Source: Hydrocarboniphaga daqingensis (GTDB lineage: Bacteria > Pseudomonadota > Gammaproteobacteria > Nevskiales > Nevskiaceae). Taken from it: a stretch of 64,000 nucleotides of DNA. The stretch covers positions 397,312 to 461,311 of the forward strand of contig NZ_FQWZ01000004.1 of NCBI RefSeq assembly GCF_900129825.1, written 5' to 3'. Below, piece by piece: positions 1 to 9,270 of this stretch. The notes beneath the pieces are model-generated. The model ran no database searches and was not told where the DNA came from. It worked only from the letters and a program-made list of their open reading frames with translations. A program made the position numbers and the translations under genes. Positions within the stretch are counted from its first letter, which is position 1. The number at the start of each line of letters is the position of its first letter.

Positions 1-1008
1 AGCCTGCTCGAATTCCAGCAGCAGGACGACGACTCGCCCCTGCTGCCGCTGGGCGGTGCGCTGGCGCATCGCAGGCTGACAGCACGATGTTGGCCCAACA
101 TGGCCAATGGAACCATCGCATTGAGTTGGTCGACGTTGGCCGACTATTGCGCCGAGTTACCGCACAAAGTGCGCTCCAACGTCCGCCGCCAGATGCGCAA
201 TCTGATGGCGGCAGGTCACCTTCAGTTGCTGGGATCGGACGATCCGCAACTGACGCCGCTGCTGTTTGCGCTGTATCGCCATCTCGAAGCCCATAGCTGG
301 AAGCACGAGGCGGCGGCAACGCTCGACCGTGACGGCGACGCGGCGGCGTACTACGCGGGGCTGATGGAAGGCGGGCAGCCGATGAAGCTGCGTATTCAGT
401 TGCTGCTGCTCGACGGCTTGCCGGTAGCCGGGTTGATCTGCGGCGAATTCAACCAAGCCAGTTACGCACTGCAGATCGCCTATGACGCGAGGCTGAGTCC
501 GCTGGCACCCGGCTCGGCCATGCTGCTATTTGGCATCGAGTCGGCGATTGATCGTGGCAGCCGTGTGTTCAATCTGTTGTGGGGTTTTGGCTATTACAAG
601 CAGCGCTGGCTGGCTCGGATGACGCCGACGCAGAGCCTGCAGATATTCCGGATTGGCACGCCGTTTTGGTGGCGACGCATTCTTGGCGATCTGCGCCGCC
701 ACTACCGTGGCGGCGAGGATGGCGATCCAACCGCTCGGCACAATCCGGCGCGTGACGGGCTGCATCCGATCGAGCCGGCGGCACGGCGGCCAGACTCTGC
801 CCACGATACAAAGAGCACGCTGGCTGATCGTCTCGCCGACGCAGACGAGCGGGTGCGGATCGCAGCTGTCGTTGCGCGCTATCGATTGGGCGGCGGCGAA
901 TGTCGGTCGGCGGCCGATATTGCGCGACGACTGCCGTTCAATACCGAACGGGTCGATCCGAAGCCGGCACGACGACTGCCGTCATCACCCGCCGCGCATC
1001 GGTCGTGA
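1..1008 (+). CDS. GNAT (FemAB/BioF2-like) acetyltransferase, partial at left edge
   Basis: The reading frame is open from base 1, so the N-terminus lies outside the window; an internal ATG at 100 falls inside the folded domain and is not a likely start. The visible part resembles the C-terminal GNAT half of Acetyltransf_6 proteins: a basic stretch VRSNVRRQMRNL, a central segment KLRIQLLLLDGLPVAGLI, and NLLWGFGYYKQRWL near visible residue 195. Such proteins are commonly found in exopolysaccharide clusters, where they are thought to acylate sugars or polar groups, and sugar-transfer genes follow nearby. The Arg/Ala-rich tail of about 80 residues has no recognisable domain and its last 71 bases overlap the convergent phosphopantetheinyl transferase. 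The substrate cannot be told. Confidence 0.75.
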   Translation, partial: SLLEFQQQDDDSPLLPLGGALAHRRLTARCWPNMANGTIALSWSTLADYCAELPHKVRSNVRRQMRNLMAAGHLQLLGSDDPQLTPLLFALYRHLEAHSWKHEAAATLDRDGDAAAYYAGLMEGGQPMKLRIQLLLLDGLPVAGLICGEFNQASYALQIAYDARLSPLAPGSAMLLFGIESAIDRGSRVFNLLWGFGYYKQRWLARMTPTQSLQIFRIGTPFWWRRILGDLRRHYRGGEDGDPTARHNPARDGLHPIEPAARRPDSAHDTKSTLADRLADADERVRIAAVVARYRLGGGECRSAADIARRLPFNTERVDPKPARRLPSSPAAHRS

Positions 1009-1654
1009 ACCCGACAGGGCGGTGCCCGCAGCCACTGCCCGAATAGCACGCGATGCCGATTCGTGTCACTGCCAGGCTGCCGTGCGTCAGACTGTTGCCG
1101 AGCAGCATCAGCGTCACTTGCCGGAAGTCGCTCAGCGCGGCTATCGACGGAGTCCGGCTTTTATGAAGCGCTTCCTTGGCGCTAAACAACAGTGTCGCCG
1201 CCGCGCTGCGCTGGCCACGCGGCCAGCGGCCGACCCACGCGATTTCATCATCGTGCAACACGTATCGCCAGAGGTCCGGCGACAGGGCATCGCGAGCTTC
1301 GACATCGATGCCGATGGCTGCGTATCGGATACTGTCGGCGACGGCTGCTGCAGTGTAGCCACGTGTATGGGTGATGCAGCCCACGACACCCGTTGGCCAT
1401 CGTGGACGTCGGTCGTCGGCACGGGTCAGCGATGCGGTGTCTCGCTGCAGCAACATCAAGGCTTGGTGCGCGCAGCGACGCCCTGCCGCGAACTCGGCTC
1501 TGCGCGGGGCACTGACGGTGCCGAGTTCGTCGTGTTCGTCCGGACGCAGCGTTGAGGCATCGCCGACACCCTTGAGTGCCATCGCGAAGACATCATCCGG
1601 TAGCAGCGCGCCGAGCAGTGTGCAGCGCTGCACGTCACCGCAGGATACGGTCAC
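938..1654 (-). CDS. 4'-phosphopantetheinyl transferase, EntD/Sfp type
   Basis: This enzyme moves the phosphopantetheine arm of CoA to a serine of a carrier protein. Visible family marks are the basic RRAEFAAGRRCAH segment, the WPTGVVGCITHT strand, the Mg-binding AIGIDVEA motif and FSAKEALHK, all in the EntD order. I chose the GTG at 1654 because it overlaps the stop of the CRP-like gene as GTGA, a usual sign of translational coupling, and gives 238 residues, normal for EntD-type proteins (about 210-240). An open frame continues upstream to 1990 but is antisense-like and overlaps the regulator. No NRPS or PKS gene is in the window, so the carrier protein served is unknown. The 3' end overlaps the convergent acetyltransferase. 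Confidence 0.85.
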   Translation of the reverse strand: MTVSCGDVQRCTLLGALLPDDVFAMALKGVGDASTLRPDEHDELGTVSAPRRAEFAAGRRCAHQALMLLQRDTASLTRADDRRPRWPTGVVGCITHTRGYTAAAVADSIRYAAIGIDVEARDALSPDLWRYVLHDDEIAWVGRWPRGQRSAAATLLFSAKEALHKSRTPSIAALSDFRQVTLMLLGNSLTHGSLAVTRIGIACYSGSGCGHRPVGFTTDARRVMTAVVVPASDRPVRY

Positions 1655-2412
1655 GATGTATTGCTTGGCGACGACGAGGTTGCGCGTAGCGCACGGTGAG
1701 TGATCGTGTACGGCAACAGCCGATCGGTTTCCTTGCGTACCACGGCATAGCATTCGCAACTGAGCTGCTCGAGGCGTGGGCGGTCGAGTACCCTGATGTG
1801 GCCGCGGTTGTACGAGATCACACCGGCCCGTTGCAGTTTTCCGGCTGCATCGGTGACGCCTTCGCGGCGCACACCGAGCATGTTGGCGATCAGTTCCTGC
1901 GTCATCTTTAGATCGTTGCTCGGCAGGCGATCCAGCGACAGCAACAACCACCGGCACAACTGCTGGTCGATCGAATGATGTCGATTGCAAACGGCGGTCT
2001 GCGACATCTGCGTCATCAGTGCCTGGGTATAGCGCAGCAGCAACTGCATCAAGTCGCTGTGCCGATCGAATTCATCCTTTAAGTGCTGCGCGGGTAAACG
2101 GTAGGCATAGCCGGCACTCTGGACGATTGCGCGGCTCGGTGTGCTGTTACCGCCCATGAACAGCGAAATACCGACCAAGCCGTCGTTGCCGACCACCGAA
2201 ATTTCACCTGACGCACCGTTCTCCATCACGTAAAGCAGCGAGACAATCGAGTCGGTCGGGAAGTAAACGTGGTTCAGCGTATCGCCTGATTCGTACAGCA
2301 CTTTCCCAAGCGGAAGGTTGATCAGGTCGAGGTGGTGACGGATGCGGATCTGCACGGAGTCGGGCAGAGCCGAGTACAGAAGGTTCTGCTGCGGGTGTGG
2401 CGTATCGGACAT
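1651..2412 (-). CDS. Crp/Fnr-family transcriptional regulator
   Basis: 253 residues. The N-terminal cyclic-nucleotide-like beta-roll (PLGKVLYESGD, HVYFPTDSIVSLLYVME, GLVGISLFMGG) is followed by a long helix and a C-terminal winged helix with MTQELIANMLGVRREGVTDAAGKL as recognition region. The roll lacks the Arg/Ser pair of true cAMP binders, and no Fnr cysteine cluster is visible, so the signal is unknown. ATG 2412 has AAAGG 8 bases upstream; a longer ATG at 2439 is possible. Its stop overlaps the start of the phosphopantetheinyl transferase, so the two are probably one operon. Position beside EPS genes suggests, but does not prove, that it controls surface or stress genes. Confidence 0.9.
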   Translation of the reverse strand: MSDTPHPQQNLLYSALPDSVQIRIRHHLDLINLPLGKVLYESGDTLNHVYFPTDSIVSLLYVMENGASGEISVVGNDGLVGISLFMGGNSTPSRAIVQSAGYAYRLPAQHLKDEFDRHSDLMQLLLRYTQALMTQMSQTAVCNRHHSIDQQLCRWLLLSLDRLPSNDLKMTQELIANMLGVRREGVTDAAGKLQRAGVISYNRGHIRVLDRPRLEQLSCECYAVVRKETDRLLPYTITHRALRATSSSPSNTS

Positions 2413-2605
2413 TGTGTTGCCTTTCAGGGCCGCAGGCACGCCGGCTCATCGGTCGATTCAACATGCGTATTGCACGAGCATACGCGCTAACCCTGAACGC
2501 TCCGTACGTCGTCGAACATTGACATTAGATTGTTTCTACTGGTGACTCAGGAAGCGACGCATCGGTCCACGGCATCACGCGCTGCATCGTGGCCGGCCGG
2601 CAAGA

Positions 2606-2629
2606 GCCTCCTCGCGGGGGCGAGGAGGC
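2606..2629 (-). terminator. Intrinsic terminator-like hairpin after csbD
   Basis: A perfect 9-bp stem (GCCTCCTCG / CGAGGAGGC) with a 6-base G-rich loop lies 8 bases beyond the csbD stop on the minus strand and is followed there by the short TCTTG run. The T tract is weak, so termination may be partial. Confidence 0.6.
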
Positions 2630-2636
2630 CTTGAAT

Positions 2637-3068
2637 CTAGACTTTCATCTTGTCGAGAAAGCCGTTGACCTGCTTCTTGGCTTCGGCGCGCGAAATTGCA
2701 TAGCGCTCTTCGACCAGACCGGTGAGCTTTTCTTCGTGGCCTTCCGACCGCAGCAGTTCGTCGTCGGTGAGCTTGCCCCAGATGACCTTGGCCGAGCCGA
2801 CTTGCTGCTTCCACTTGCCTTTGACTGCGTCGACGTTGGGCATGCTCTGTTGCTGCTGGTTGCTCATCGGGATTGCGCCGTCAGCTTGCGGCTTGGCTGG
2901 CGCTGCGGGCTGCGCTGCTGCGGGAGATCCGCTGGCGCCGTCGCTCTGCGGGGTCGCCTGATGCGCTTGGTGGGCTTTGTCGCCTTCATGGGTCGGCTTG
3001 GTATTCGGCGTGGGCTGCGTCGACGACGCGGTCTTGCCGGACTTGTTGTTGTCGTTGTTCTGGTTCAT
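2637..3068 (-). CDS. CsbD-like stress protein with long hydrophilic N-terminal extension
   Basis: 143 residues. The C-terminal 65 residues match the CsbD fold (VDAVKGKWKQQVGSAKVIWGKLTDDEL, then EKLTGLVEERYAISRAEAKKQV). CsbD proteins are abundant small general-stress proteins with no known biochemical activity. Most family members are 60-70 residues; here about 75 residues rich in Gln, Pro, Ala and Asn precede the domain and are probably disordered. An internal ATG (MSNQQQQSMPN) would give the normal short form. ATG 3068 has GAGG 6 bases upstream, favouring the long form. It is monocistronic, with its own terminator, and diverges from the EPS genes. Confidence 0.85.
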   Translation of the reverse strand: MNQNNDNNKSGKTASSTQPTPNTKPTHEGDKAHQAHQATPQSDGASGSPAAAQPAAPAKPQADGAIPMSNQQQQSMPNVDAVKGKWKQQVGSAKVIWGKLTDDELLRSEGHEEKLTGLVEERYAISRAEAKKQVNGFLDKMKV

Positions 3069-3307
3069 GTGGACCTCGTATTCCCTCGACTCGCAGGATG
3101 CGTTTGAGAGGGATGCGTAACGCGGTCAGGCTGGCATTACCGCAGCCTCCGGTCAGTGCGTTGTCCAACCGACCCGCGACATCGAGGCCGACGAACCGCC
3201 GATCGTCGGAGTCCGAGGCGCTGTCGCCTGGCAGGCCGTGCCGAGCCTTCGGGTTTGCCGGTGCGGCAGCGTACAGACCGGCCTGCGGCCACTGCGCAGG
3301 CTGGCGC

Positions 3308-4759
3308 ATGACCCGACCGCTTGAACGATCCTCCGCTGTGACCCGCCCCGTCGCGGTGTCGCCCGTCTCCGATCCGCGGCCCGCCACGGCGATGTCCGAC
3401 TACCTGCCGTTGATCTACTTCGCGGTGATGCTGATCGCCGGTGGTGCCGGCAATGCGGTGCTCGGTATCGCCGTGGCCGGCAGCTGGTCGCCACCGGCCA
3501 TCAGTGATCCGGCGCTGAAGCTGATCTGGCTCAGCGCCGTTGCAGCCCCGTTCGTGCTGTACGAGCGCTATGCGCTGCTGCCTGCGAAGGCCGACGCGGG
3601 TACGCAGAGCCGGCGGTTTTATGCGCGGATGCTCATGCTGATCATGCTGATTGGCTGCCTGGCGTTCTCCGGTGGCTGGATGGGGCTGCTGATGCTGCCG
3701 CATACGCTGACCGGATTGATCGCCGGATTGCTGGCGTCGTCGCTGATCCGGCATCGGATCGTCGGCCTTGATCGTGAGCAGTGGCAGGCCCGTGGCGCGA
3801 TTGAGCATCGAATCGTGATCGGCACCGGCGCTGCAGCCGACCGCTACGCCGATGATCTGGCCGCTCGCGGGCAGCGCTTCGACCGTTTCGACGAGCGGGG
3901 TGCGAGCCTCGATCATCAAGGCTCGATCGAATCGCATCTGTCGACGCTGGCCGTGACGCCGACGGCGTTCGTGATCGTCGCTTCCGCTGCGTGGCCGTGG
4001 AACGGACTGTTGACGATGATCGAGCGTTTGCGTCCGTTCCGGCAGCCGATCGAGCTGTGGTCCGGCCTCTACCGGCCGGGCGTCGTACAAGCGACGCACC
4101 GGCTCGGCGACCGCATGCCACTGATGGTGCTGTCGAATCGGCCGATCGGCCGTTGGGACCACGTGATCAAGACGGCGCTCGATCTGTCGGTTGGACTGCT
4201 CGTGACGCTGCTGTTGTTGCCTCTGCTATTGGGGGTGGCGCTGTTGATCCGTCTCGACAGCCCCGGTCCGGTGCTGTTCGTGCAGCGTCGCCATGGCTTC
4301 GATAACGCCGAGTTCGACATCTACAAGTTCAGGACGATGCGTCTGCCGTCGACGAGCGACAACGGCGCGCTCAAGCAGACCGCACGCAGCGACCCGCGCG
4401 TGACTTCGATCGGCCGCGTGCTGCGTAAATGGAGCCTCGACGAACTGCCGCAATTGCTCAACGTGCTCAATGGCAGCATGTCGCTGGTCGGTCCTCGTCC
4501 GCACGCGGTCAACATGCGGACGCAGCAGCGGCTCGGTCAGGAAATTACCGATGCCTACTGTCACCGGCACCGAGTCAAACCCGGCATCACCGGCTGGTCG
4601 CAGGTCAACGGGTCGCGCGGCGCCACCGACACCGTCGAGCAGCTGCGTCGTCGGATCGAGCTGGACCTGTACTACGTCGATCACTGGTCGCTGATACTCG
4701 ATATCCGCATTCTGCTGGCCACGTTCAGAGCCGTGATCCGGACTGCCGATGTGTACTAG
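3308..4759 (+). CDS. Polyprenyl-phosphate sugar-1-phosphate transferase (WcaJ/WbaP type)
   Basis: 483-residue inner-membrane enzyme that should load the first sugar-phosphate onto undecaprenyl phosphate to start an EPS repeat unit. The N-terminal half has membrane segments (residues about 30-135) and a Rossmann-like soluble segment ([14 protein letters not shown]). A further membrane helix ([17 protein letters not shown]) precedes the catalytic bacterial sugar transferase domain, which carries [47 protein letters not shown] and [10 protein letters not shown]. Start 3308 has GCAGG about 8 bases upstream; ATG 3392 lacks a ribosome site. The next gene starts within its last 11 bases, so the two are coupled. 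The sugar cannot be predicted from sequence. Confidence 0.93.
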   Translation: MTRPLERSSAVTRPVAVSPVSDPRPATAMSDYLPLIYFAVMLIAGGAGNAVLGIAVAGSWSPPAISDPALKLIWLSAVAAPFVLYERYALLPAKADAGTQSRRFYARMLMLIMLIGCLAFSGGWMGLLMLPHTLTGLIAGLLASSLIRHRIVGLDREQWQARGAIEHRIVIGTGAAADRYADDLAARGQRFDRFDERGASLDHQGSIESHLSTLAVTPTAFVIVASAAWPWNGLLTMIERLRPFRQPIELWSGLYRPGVVQATHRLGDRMPLMVLSNRPIGRWDHVIKTALDLSVGLLVTLLLLPLLLGVALLIRLDSPGPVLFVQRRHGFDNAEFDIYKFRTMRLPSTSDNGALKQTARSDPRVTSIGRVLRKWSLDELPQLLNVLNGSMSLVGPRPHAVNMRTQQRLGQEITDAYCHRHRVKPGITGWSQVNGSRGATDTVEQLRRRIELDLYYVDHWSLILDIRILLATFRAVIRTADVY

Positions 4760-5963
4760 GCGGGGCGTGGCAGCCACCTGCCATCGCGTGTTCCCGGCGC
4801 TGTCCGCCGCTGTGCTCGCCACCATGGTGGCTGCGCCTTGCGCAGCACAGGCCGAACGGACGCTGGTGCCGTACGGCGCCGTCGGTATCGAGTATCAGTC
4901 GAACGTGTTCTATCTGGACAGCGCGCAGCGGGCGCAGACGCTGACCGGTTCGACGCAGCGCGACGATATCGTCGTCCGCGAGCGGGTCGGTGTTGACCTG
5001 CGGCGCCGGATCGGACGCCAGCGATTGCATTCCACCATTGAAGGCCGTCGGTACGATTTCATGCAGTTCCACCAACTCGACCACGATGAGCTGCTGGTGG
5101 CTCTCGGTATGGACTGGCAGCTACAACACCTGTTCGACGGCGCGCTCGACTATCGGCAGGAACGTCGTATCGCCTCGTTTGCCGATCGCAACAGCACGGC
5201 GCTGAGCATCGAGCGCGAGCGCATCGGCGATGCGCGCATTGGTGTATCGATCACGCCGCGTTGGCGGCTCGAGTCCACGCTGCGCCGGCGCGAGTTGCGC
5301 TCGCCGCTGCCGGGCTTTCCGGAACTGTCGCTGACCGAGACCACGCTGAGCCCTGCGTTGCGCTACGAGATAACCGAGTTGATGAAGGCCTCGTTGGTGC
5401 CCGAGTTGCAGACCGGCCGCTTCGACGGCATACCCGAGTCGCAGCGCTTCGAGCAGCGAGGCCTGGGCCTGCGGCTCGACCGCGCGGTTGGCAGCGTCAC
5501 CCGGGCCGATGCGCAGCTCGGCTACACACAGCGCAAGCAGAAGGGCGATGCGGCGACCACGGTATCCGGCGTCACCGGGGCGCTGGGACTGCACCGCGAG
5601 CTGACGGCGAAGACCACGATCGATCTGGCGCTGTACCGGCGCGTTGCATCCTACGTCGGTGACGCCAGCACCACGCGCGAGATCGGCGGATCGGCCGCCG
5701 TGAAGTGGCAGGCCACGCCCAAGAGTGCCCTCAGCCTGCGCTACGAACGCACGCGCGGCAGGCTGCAACAGGCCGACGTATTTGCCGAAGGTGGCGGACG
5801 GCGCGACAACAACACCATTGCGTCGACACAATTGTCGTATCAGCCGCTGCCGTGGATGGTCGTGGCGCTCGACGGGGGCTATCGACAACGCGATTCGACA
5901 CGATCGATCGATCGCTTCGACGGGTATATCGCGGCCTTCGAAGTGCAACTTCGATTCGATTAG
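4749..5963 (+). CDS. EPS-locus outer-membrane beta-barrel protein, EpsL-like
   Basis: 404 residues with a signal peptide (hydrophobic FPALSAAVLATMVAAP, likely cleavage after CAAQA). The rest is a series of amphipathic strands with alternating charged and aromatic residues ending in FEVQLRFD, the terminal aromatic signature expected of an outer-membrane barrel. Such proteins in EPS operons (EpsL/OMP-b-brl type) are thought to help carry polysaccharide across the outer membrane, though the function is not well proven. The start overlaps the 3' end of the sugar transferase by 11 bases, fixing it to the operon. Family assignment is from overall pattern and context, not a sharp motif. Confidence 0.7.
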   Translation: MCTRRGVAATCHRVFPALSAAVLATMVAAPCAAQAERTLVPYGAVGIEYQSNVFYLDSAQRAQTLTGSTQRDDIVVRERVGVDLRRRIGRQRLHSTIEGRRYDFMQFHQLDHDELLVALGMDWQLQHLFDGALDYRQERRIASFADRNSTALSIERERIGDARIGVSITPRWRLESTLRRRELRSPLPGFPELSLTETTLSPALRYEITELMKASLVPELQTGRFDGIPESQRFEQRGLGLRLDRAVGSVTRADAQLGYTQRKQKGDAATTVSGVTGALGLHRELTAKTTIDLALYRRVASYVGDASTTREIGGSAAVKWQATPKSALSLRYERTRGRLQQADVFAEGGGRRDNNTIASTQLSYQPLPWMVVALDGGYRQRDSTRSIDRFDGYIAAFEVQLRFD

Positions 5964-6021
5964 TTTGTTTTGAGTATGCGTCCGCACAGACCGTCCGCAA
6001 TCGGTCCGATAGTGTGGATCG

Positions 6022-7782
6022 ATGAAGAACCCACAGGCGTCCGTCGCCATTCCGCACCGCGTTTTGCCGGTTCGGCGACTGTCTCGCGATACCATCGACG
6101 TCACCGGTGATTTGTTGCCCGCGTTCGACTTTGTAGCCGTGCTGTTGTCCGCTGGCCTCGCCAGTTGGATCTACCTGCACTGGATTACGGATGATCCGGC
6201 ACTGATATCGATCTGGCATAACGGCGCTCGCGCGGCACTGGCAGCCGCGGTGCTGGCACCGCTGCTGATGTGCGATCGCCGCTATGTTGCGCTGGCTCGC
6301 AACGGTCGTCGCATCGCGGCAATGAACTGTTACGCATTCCGGTTTCTGGTTTGGGTTGCATCGGTCGCCTTGCTGACGCGGCTCAGTGCATCGATGTCGA
6401 CGCTGCCGACCGGCTGGTTGTACCTGTGGCTGCTGTTGAGCCTGTTGTCGACCGGGCTGCTACGGCTGCTGATGATGTGGCAGCTGTGGCGTTTGGAGCG
6501 GTCCGGTGTGCTGATCGAGACAGTGGCCATCGTGGGTGCGGGGCCGGTGGCCGATCGGTTGGTCCGACACCTGCAGACCAGCACCGGTAACCCCATCTGC
6601 GTGGTCGGCATCTATGACGACCGCAGAGCGCGGCATCAGCAGTTCGAGCGTGGCGTCGATGGAACGGTCGCGGAGCTGATCGATTTGGGTACGCGGCATC
6701 GCCTCGACTGGATCCTGATCACGTTGCCCGATGCAGCGGAGGCGCGTGTGCAGCAGCTGGTCTACCGGCTCAAGGCACTGTCGACGCCGGTCGGCTGGTG
6801 TCCCGCTGTGTTTGGTGCGATCGGTGCCGACCGGCTCGACCCTTCGTCGGCAACCTTGCTCCGTCTGAGCGCGGCACCGGAAACCGCGCGCAGTCTGCGC
6901 CAGCACGCCGCCGCCGCCGCTGATGCCGTACTGCCGATCTGGATTCCGCGGCTGCTCGCCGCCACCTTCCGCGCTGGACGCGATGCGCGTGGCGGTCGCG
7001 CTGGGCGTGCGTCGCCACTGCCGCCGCCGGACTGCGTGCTCGACGATCACGATCTGGCGTCATTCACGGCCGTGGCGCGCGACTACGGACAGCGGCGCTA
7101 TGGCTATGTAGTAACGCCCAATGCCGACCATTTGATCCGCTGGTATCGCCAGGCCTCGTTCCGTGCGTTGTACCGCGATGCCGCATTCGTCTTGCTCGAC
7201 AGTCGCTTTGTTTCCCATCTGGTCGCGCTTACCGCGCGACGCCGGCTCCCGGTGTGCACCGGTAGCGATCTGACGGCAGCGGTGTTGAGCCTCGTTGATG
7301 CAGACGACAGCCTGGTGCTGGTCGGCGGTAGCGCGGCGCAGGCCGATGCGCTTCGGCAGCGCTACGGCTTGCGTCGGCTGGCGCATCACCAGCCGCCGAT
7401 GGGCTTTATTCACGATCCGGCTGCCGTGGAAGCCTGTCTGGCATTCGTCGAGGCTCACAGCCCGTTCCGCTATTGCCTGCTGGCCGTTGGATCGCCGCAA
7501 CAGGAGCAGATCGCGCAGCGGCTCGGCCATCGTGCCGGTGTCCGCGGCCTTGCCCTGTGCATTGGCGCTTCGATCAACTTTCTGACCGGCCAGGAACGCC
7601 GAGCGCCGCGCTGGATGCAGCGCCTCGGGCTGGAGTGGTGCTACCGGCTATGGCGTGCGCCGCGGCGCATGGCGGCACGCTATCTGGTGCGCGGGCCGCA
7701 GATATTCGCCGTGTTGTGGCGCTGCCGGCTGGTGCTGCGCCGGTCCACGTCGGTCGAGTCGACGCCAGAGCGCACTCGCTGA
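6022..7782 (+). CDS. Fusion: membrane/Rossmann half of a polyprenyl-sugar transferase plus WecG/TagA/CpsF glycosyltransferase
   Basis: 586 residues. Residues about 30-155 carry four membrane segments. Residues 165-290 form a Rossmann-like domain (VAIVGAGPVADRLV at 168) of the CoA_binding_3 kind found in WcaJ-type enzymes. The catalytic bacterial sugar transferase domain that normally follows is absent. Instead, from about residue 335, comes a GT26 WecG/TagA/CpsF domain: VVTPNADHLIRWYRQ, LVGGSAAQADALR, MGFIHDP, LLAVGSPQQEQ, CIGASINFLTG and the C-terminal WCYRLWRAPRR. GT26 enzymes add the second sugar (for example ManNAc) to a lipid-linked acceptor. The logical role is the next step after the 3308 gene. 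It starts 58 bases after the barrel gene. Confidence 0.85.
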   Translation: MKNPQASVAIPHRVLPVRRLSRDTIDVTGDLLPAFDFVAVLLSAGLASWIYLHWITDDPALISIWHNGARAALAAAVLAPLLMCDRRYVALARNGRRIAAMNCYAFRFLVWVASVALLTRLSASMSTLPTGWLYLWLLLSLLSTGLLRLLMMWQLWRLERSGVLIETVAIVGAGPVADRLVRHLQTSTGNPICVVGIYDDRRARHQQFERGVDGTVAELIDLGTRHRLDWILITLPDAAEARVQQLVYRLKALSTPVGWCPAVFGAIGADRLDPSSATLLRLSAAPETARSLRQHAAAAADAVLPIWIPRLLAATFRAGRDARGGRAGRASPLPPPDCVLDDHDLASFTAVARDYGQRRYGYVVTPNADHLIRWYRQASFRALYRDAAFVLLDSRFVSHLVALTARRRLPVCTGSDLTAAVLSLVDADDSLVLVGGSAAQADALRQRYGLRRLAHHQPPMGFIHDPAAVEACLAFVEAHSPFRYCLLAVGSPQQEQIAQRLGHRAGVRGLALCIGASINFLTGQERRAPRWMQRLGLEWCYRLWRAPRRMAARYLVRGPQIFAVLWRCRLVLRRSTSVESTPERTR

Positions 7783-7791
7783 GCGAGGTGC

Positions 7792-9066
7792 TCAGTGGGC
7801 CCGCAGCCAGTCGCGGTACACCTGGCCGTATCCGTCGGTGGGCGCGCCGTGCCGGTCCTGGATCAATACGTTGTCGGGCTCCTGCCAGACGCCCCAGCCC
7901 CAGCCGACGACGCCGACGCCATTGGCATCCGCCCACGCGGTGATCGTTGACACCAACGGCGCACCGACCGTGCCCGGCGCATTGCGATCCCCGGTCTCGG
8001 TAGCGACCACCGGAATGCCGGCGGCCTGGATCGCGCGCAAATGGCGGTAGATCGCCGGCGCGCCGTTGGGCTGTGCGTAGTCGGCGCTGCCCCAGTCGGC
8101 CCCATGGCGCGGATAGGCGTGCCAGACGGCAGCGATCTGCTGCAGCGGATCCAGCGGCCGTTGCGCCAACCAGCCGCTCAGGTCCTGCGCGTACTGCAGG
8201 CCCCCGATCAGCACGACATTGCGTGCTCCGGTGGCGCGCACGGTGTCGAGCATCGACTGATAGCTGGCGATATCCCAGCCGCGCTCGACGGTCTGCCAAT
8301 TGCCGCTGCCGCTGGTCGCCGGAAAGGCCGTGAAACGGCCTCCGCGACCGTGCATCAGGTAGGCCCAAGGGTCGCCGCCGTCATAGCCGAAGTTCAGGAA
8401 CGGCTCGTTGAACAGCTCGAACATCACGGCCGGCTGGTGCTTGAAGTGCGTTGCCACCGAGTGCCAGAACGCCAGCGAATGATCCCGGTTGGCCATCTGC
8501 GTCTGCAGCATCGGGCAGGTGTCGCCCGGCGCTGACCAGTGCAGGTCCACGATCACATAGAGCCCCTGCGCCAGTGCCTGCTCGACCTGTTCGGTGACGG
8601 CCGCCTGGTAGTTGTCGCCCGGGTCCGGGTCGTGGCGCACGCCGCTGGTGTCGATGCAGGACCGGCCCAGCCACGAGGCCTCGTTCAGCGGTAGCCGCAC
8701 GGTATTGACCTTCCAGCTCTTCAGCGCGGCCCAGTTGGGCCCCCGTGCCTGGCCGGCCTGCGCGCCCGATGGATCGGCCGGGTTCCAGCCCTGGATCGCG
8801 ACGAACTCAAAGCCGCTGTAGTTGACGCCGCGCAACTGCAGTTCGGCGCCGCCGGCGTCGACCAGCCGGTTGCCGAGTACCCGCACCGACGCTGCAGCGC
8901 CCTGACGCGGACCCAGCGCAGTGCCGGCGACGCGCGGTGCGGCCGTCGTCGTGATCGCCTCGGCTTGGTCGCCGGCTGACAGGGGACAGCCGGTGATGGC
9001 GAGGGTGGCGCCCAACAGCATGGCCACCGGCGCCGATCGGCCGCAGCGGGATTGGGATGCGGGCAT
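7792..9066 (-). CDS. GH5 glycoside hydrolase, lipoprotein
   Basis: 424 residues. ATG 9066 gives a lipoprotein signal (AMLLGATLAITGC, lipobox ITGC, Cys27), suggesting an outer-membrane or periplasmic enzyme. The catalytic barrel follows: LQLRGVNYSGFE, VIVDLHWSAPGD, FELFNEPF with the acid/base Glu221, GGLQYAQDLSGW, WHAYP, and VATETGD with the likely nucleophile Glu357. GH5 enzymes cut beta-1,4-glucans, mannans and related polymers; beside an EPS operon the likeliest substrate is the organism's own polysaccharide. Its end converges with the glycosyltransferase fusion, only 9 bases away. It is closely similar along its whole catalytic domain to the divergent gene at 9374. Confidence 0.9.
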   Translation of the reverse strand: MPASQSRCGRSAPVAMLLGATLAITGCPLSAGDQAEAITTTAAPRVAGTALGPRQGAAASVRVLGNRLVDAGGAELQLRGVNYSGFEFVAIQGWNPADPSGAQAGQARGPNWAALKSWKVNTVRLPLNEASWLGRSCIDTSGVRHDPDPGDNYQAAVTEQVEQALAQGLYVIVDLHWSAPGDTCPMLQTQMANRDHSLAFWHSVATHFKHQPAVMFELFNEPFLNFGYDGGDPWAYLMHGRGGRFTAFPATSGSGNWQTVERGWDIASYQSMLDTVRATGARNVVLIGGLQYAQDLSGWLAQRPLDPLQQIAAVWHAYPRHGADWGSADYAQPNGAPAIYRHLRAIQAAGIPVVATETGDRNAPGTVGAPLVSTITAWADANGVGVVGWGWGVWQEPDNVLIQDRHGAPTDGYGQVYRDWLRAH

Positions 9067-9270
9067 CGGGGGAGCTCCGTACAGGCGCAGCAGTGGCGCG
9101 GGCAGGGGCCACGCCGGGTGCCCGCTTTGTAACCGGCACCCGCGGCGGGGTCTGTGGGCTCCCCCACATAGCCGGCGACACGATGCAGCAGGCGACCGTT
9201 CAACGGTACCGATGCCGCCGTTCAACGTGGGTTGGCGCACAGACAGAGTCCAAAAACGATGGTTGCAGCG

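Noticed and set aside
2440..2605. Possible Fnr/Crp site or small gene in the gap before the CRP-like gene
   Set aside because: No TTGAT-N4-ATCAA or TGTGA-N6-TCACA dyad and no credible frame were found; the 165 bases hold nothing I can name.
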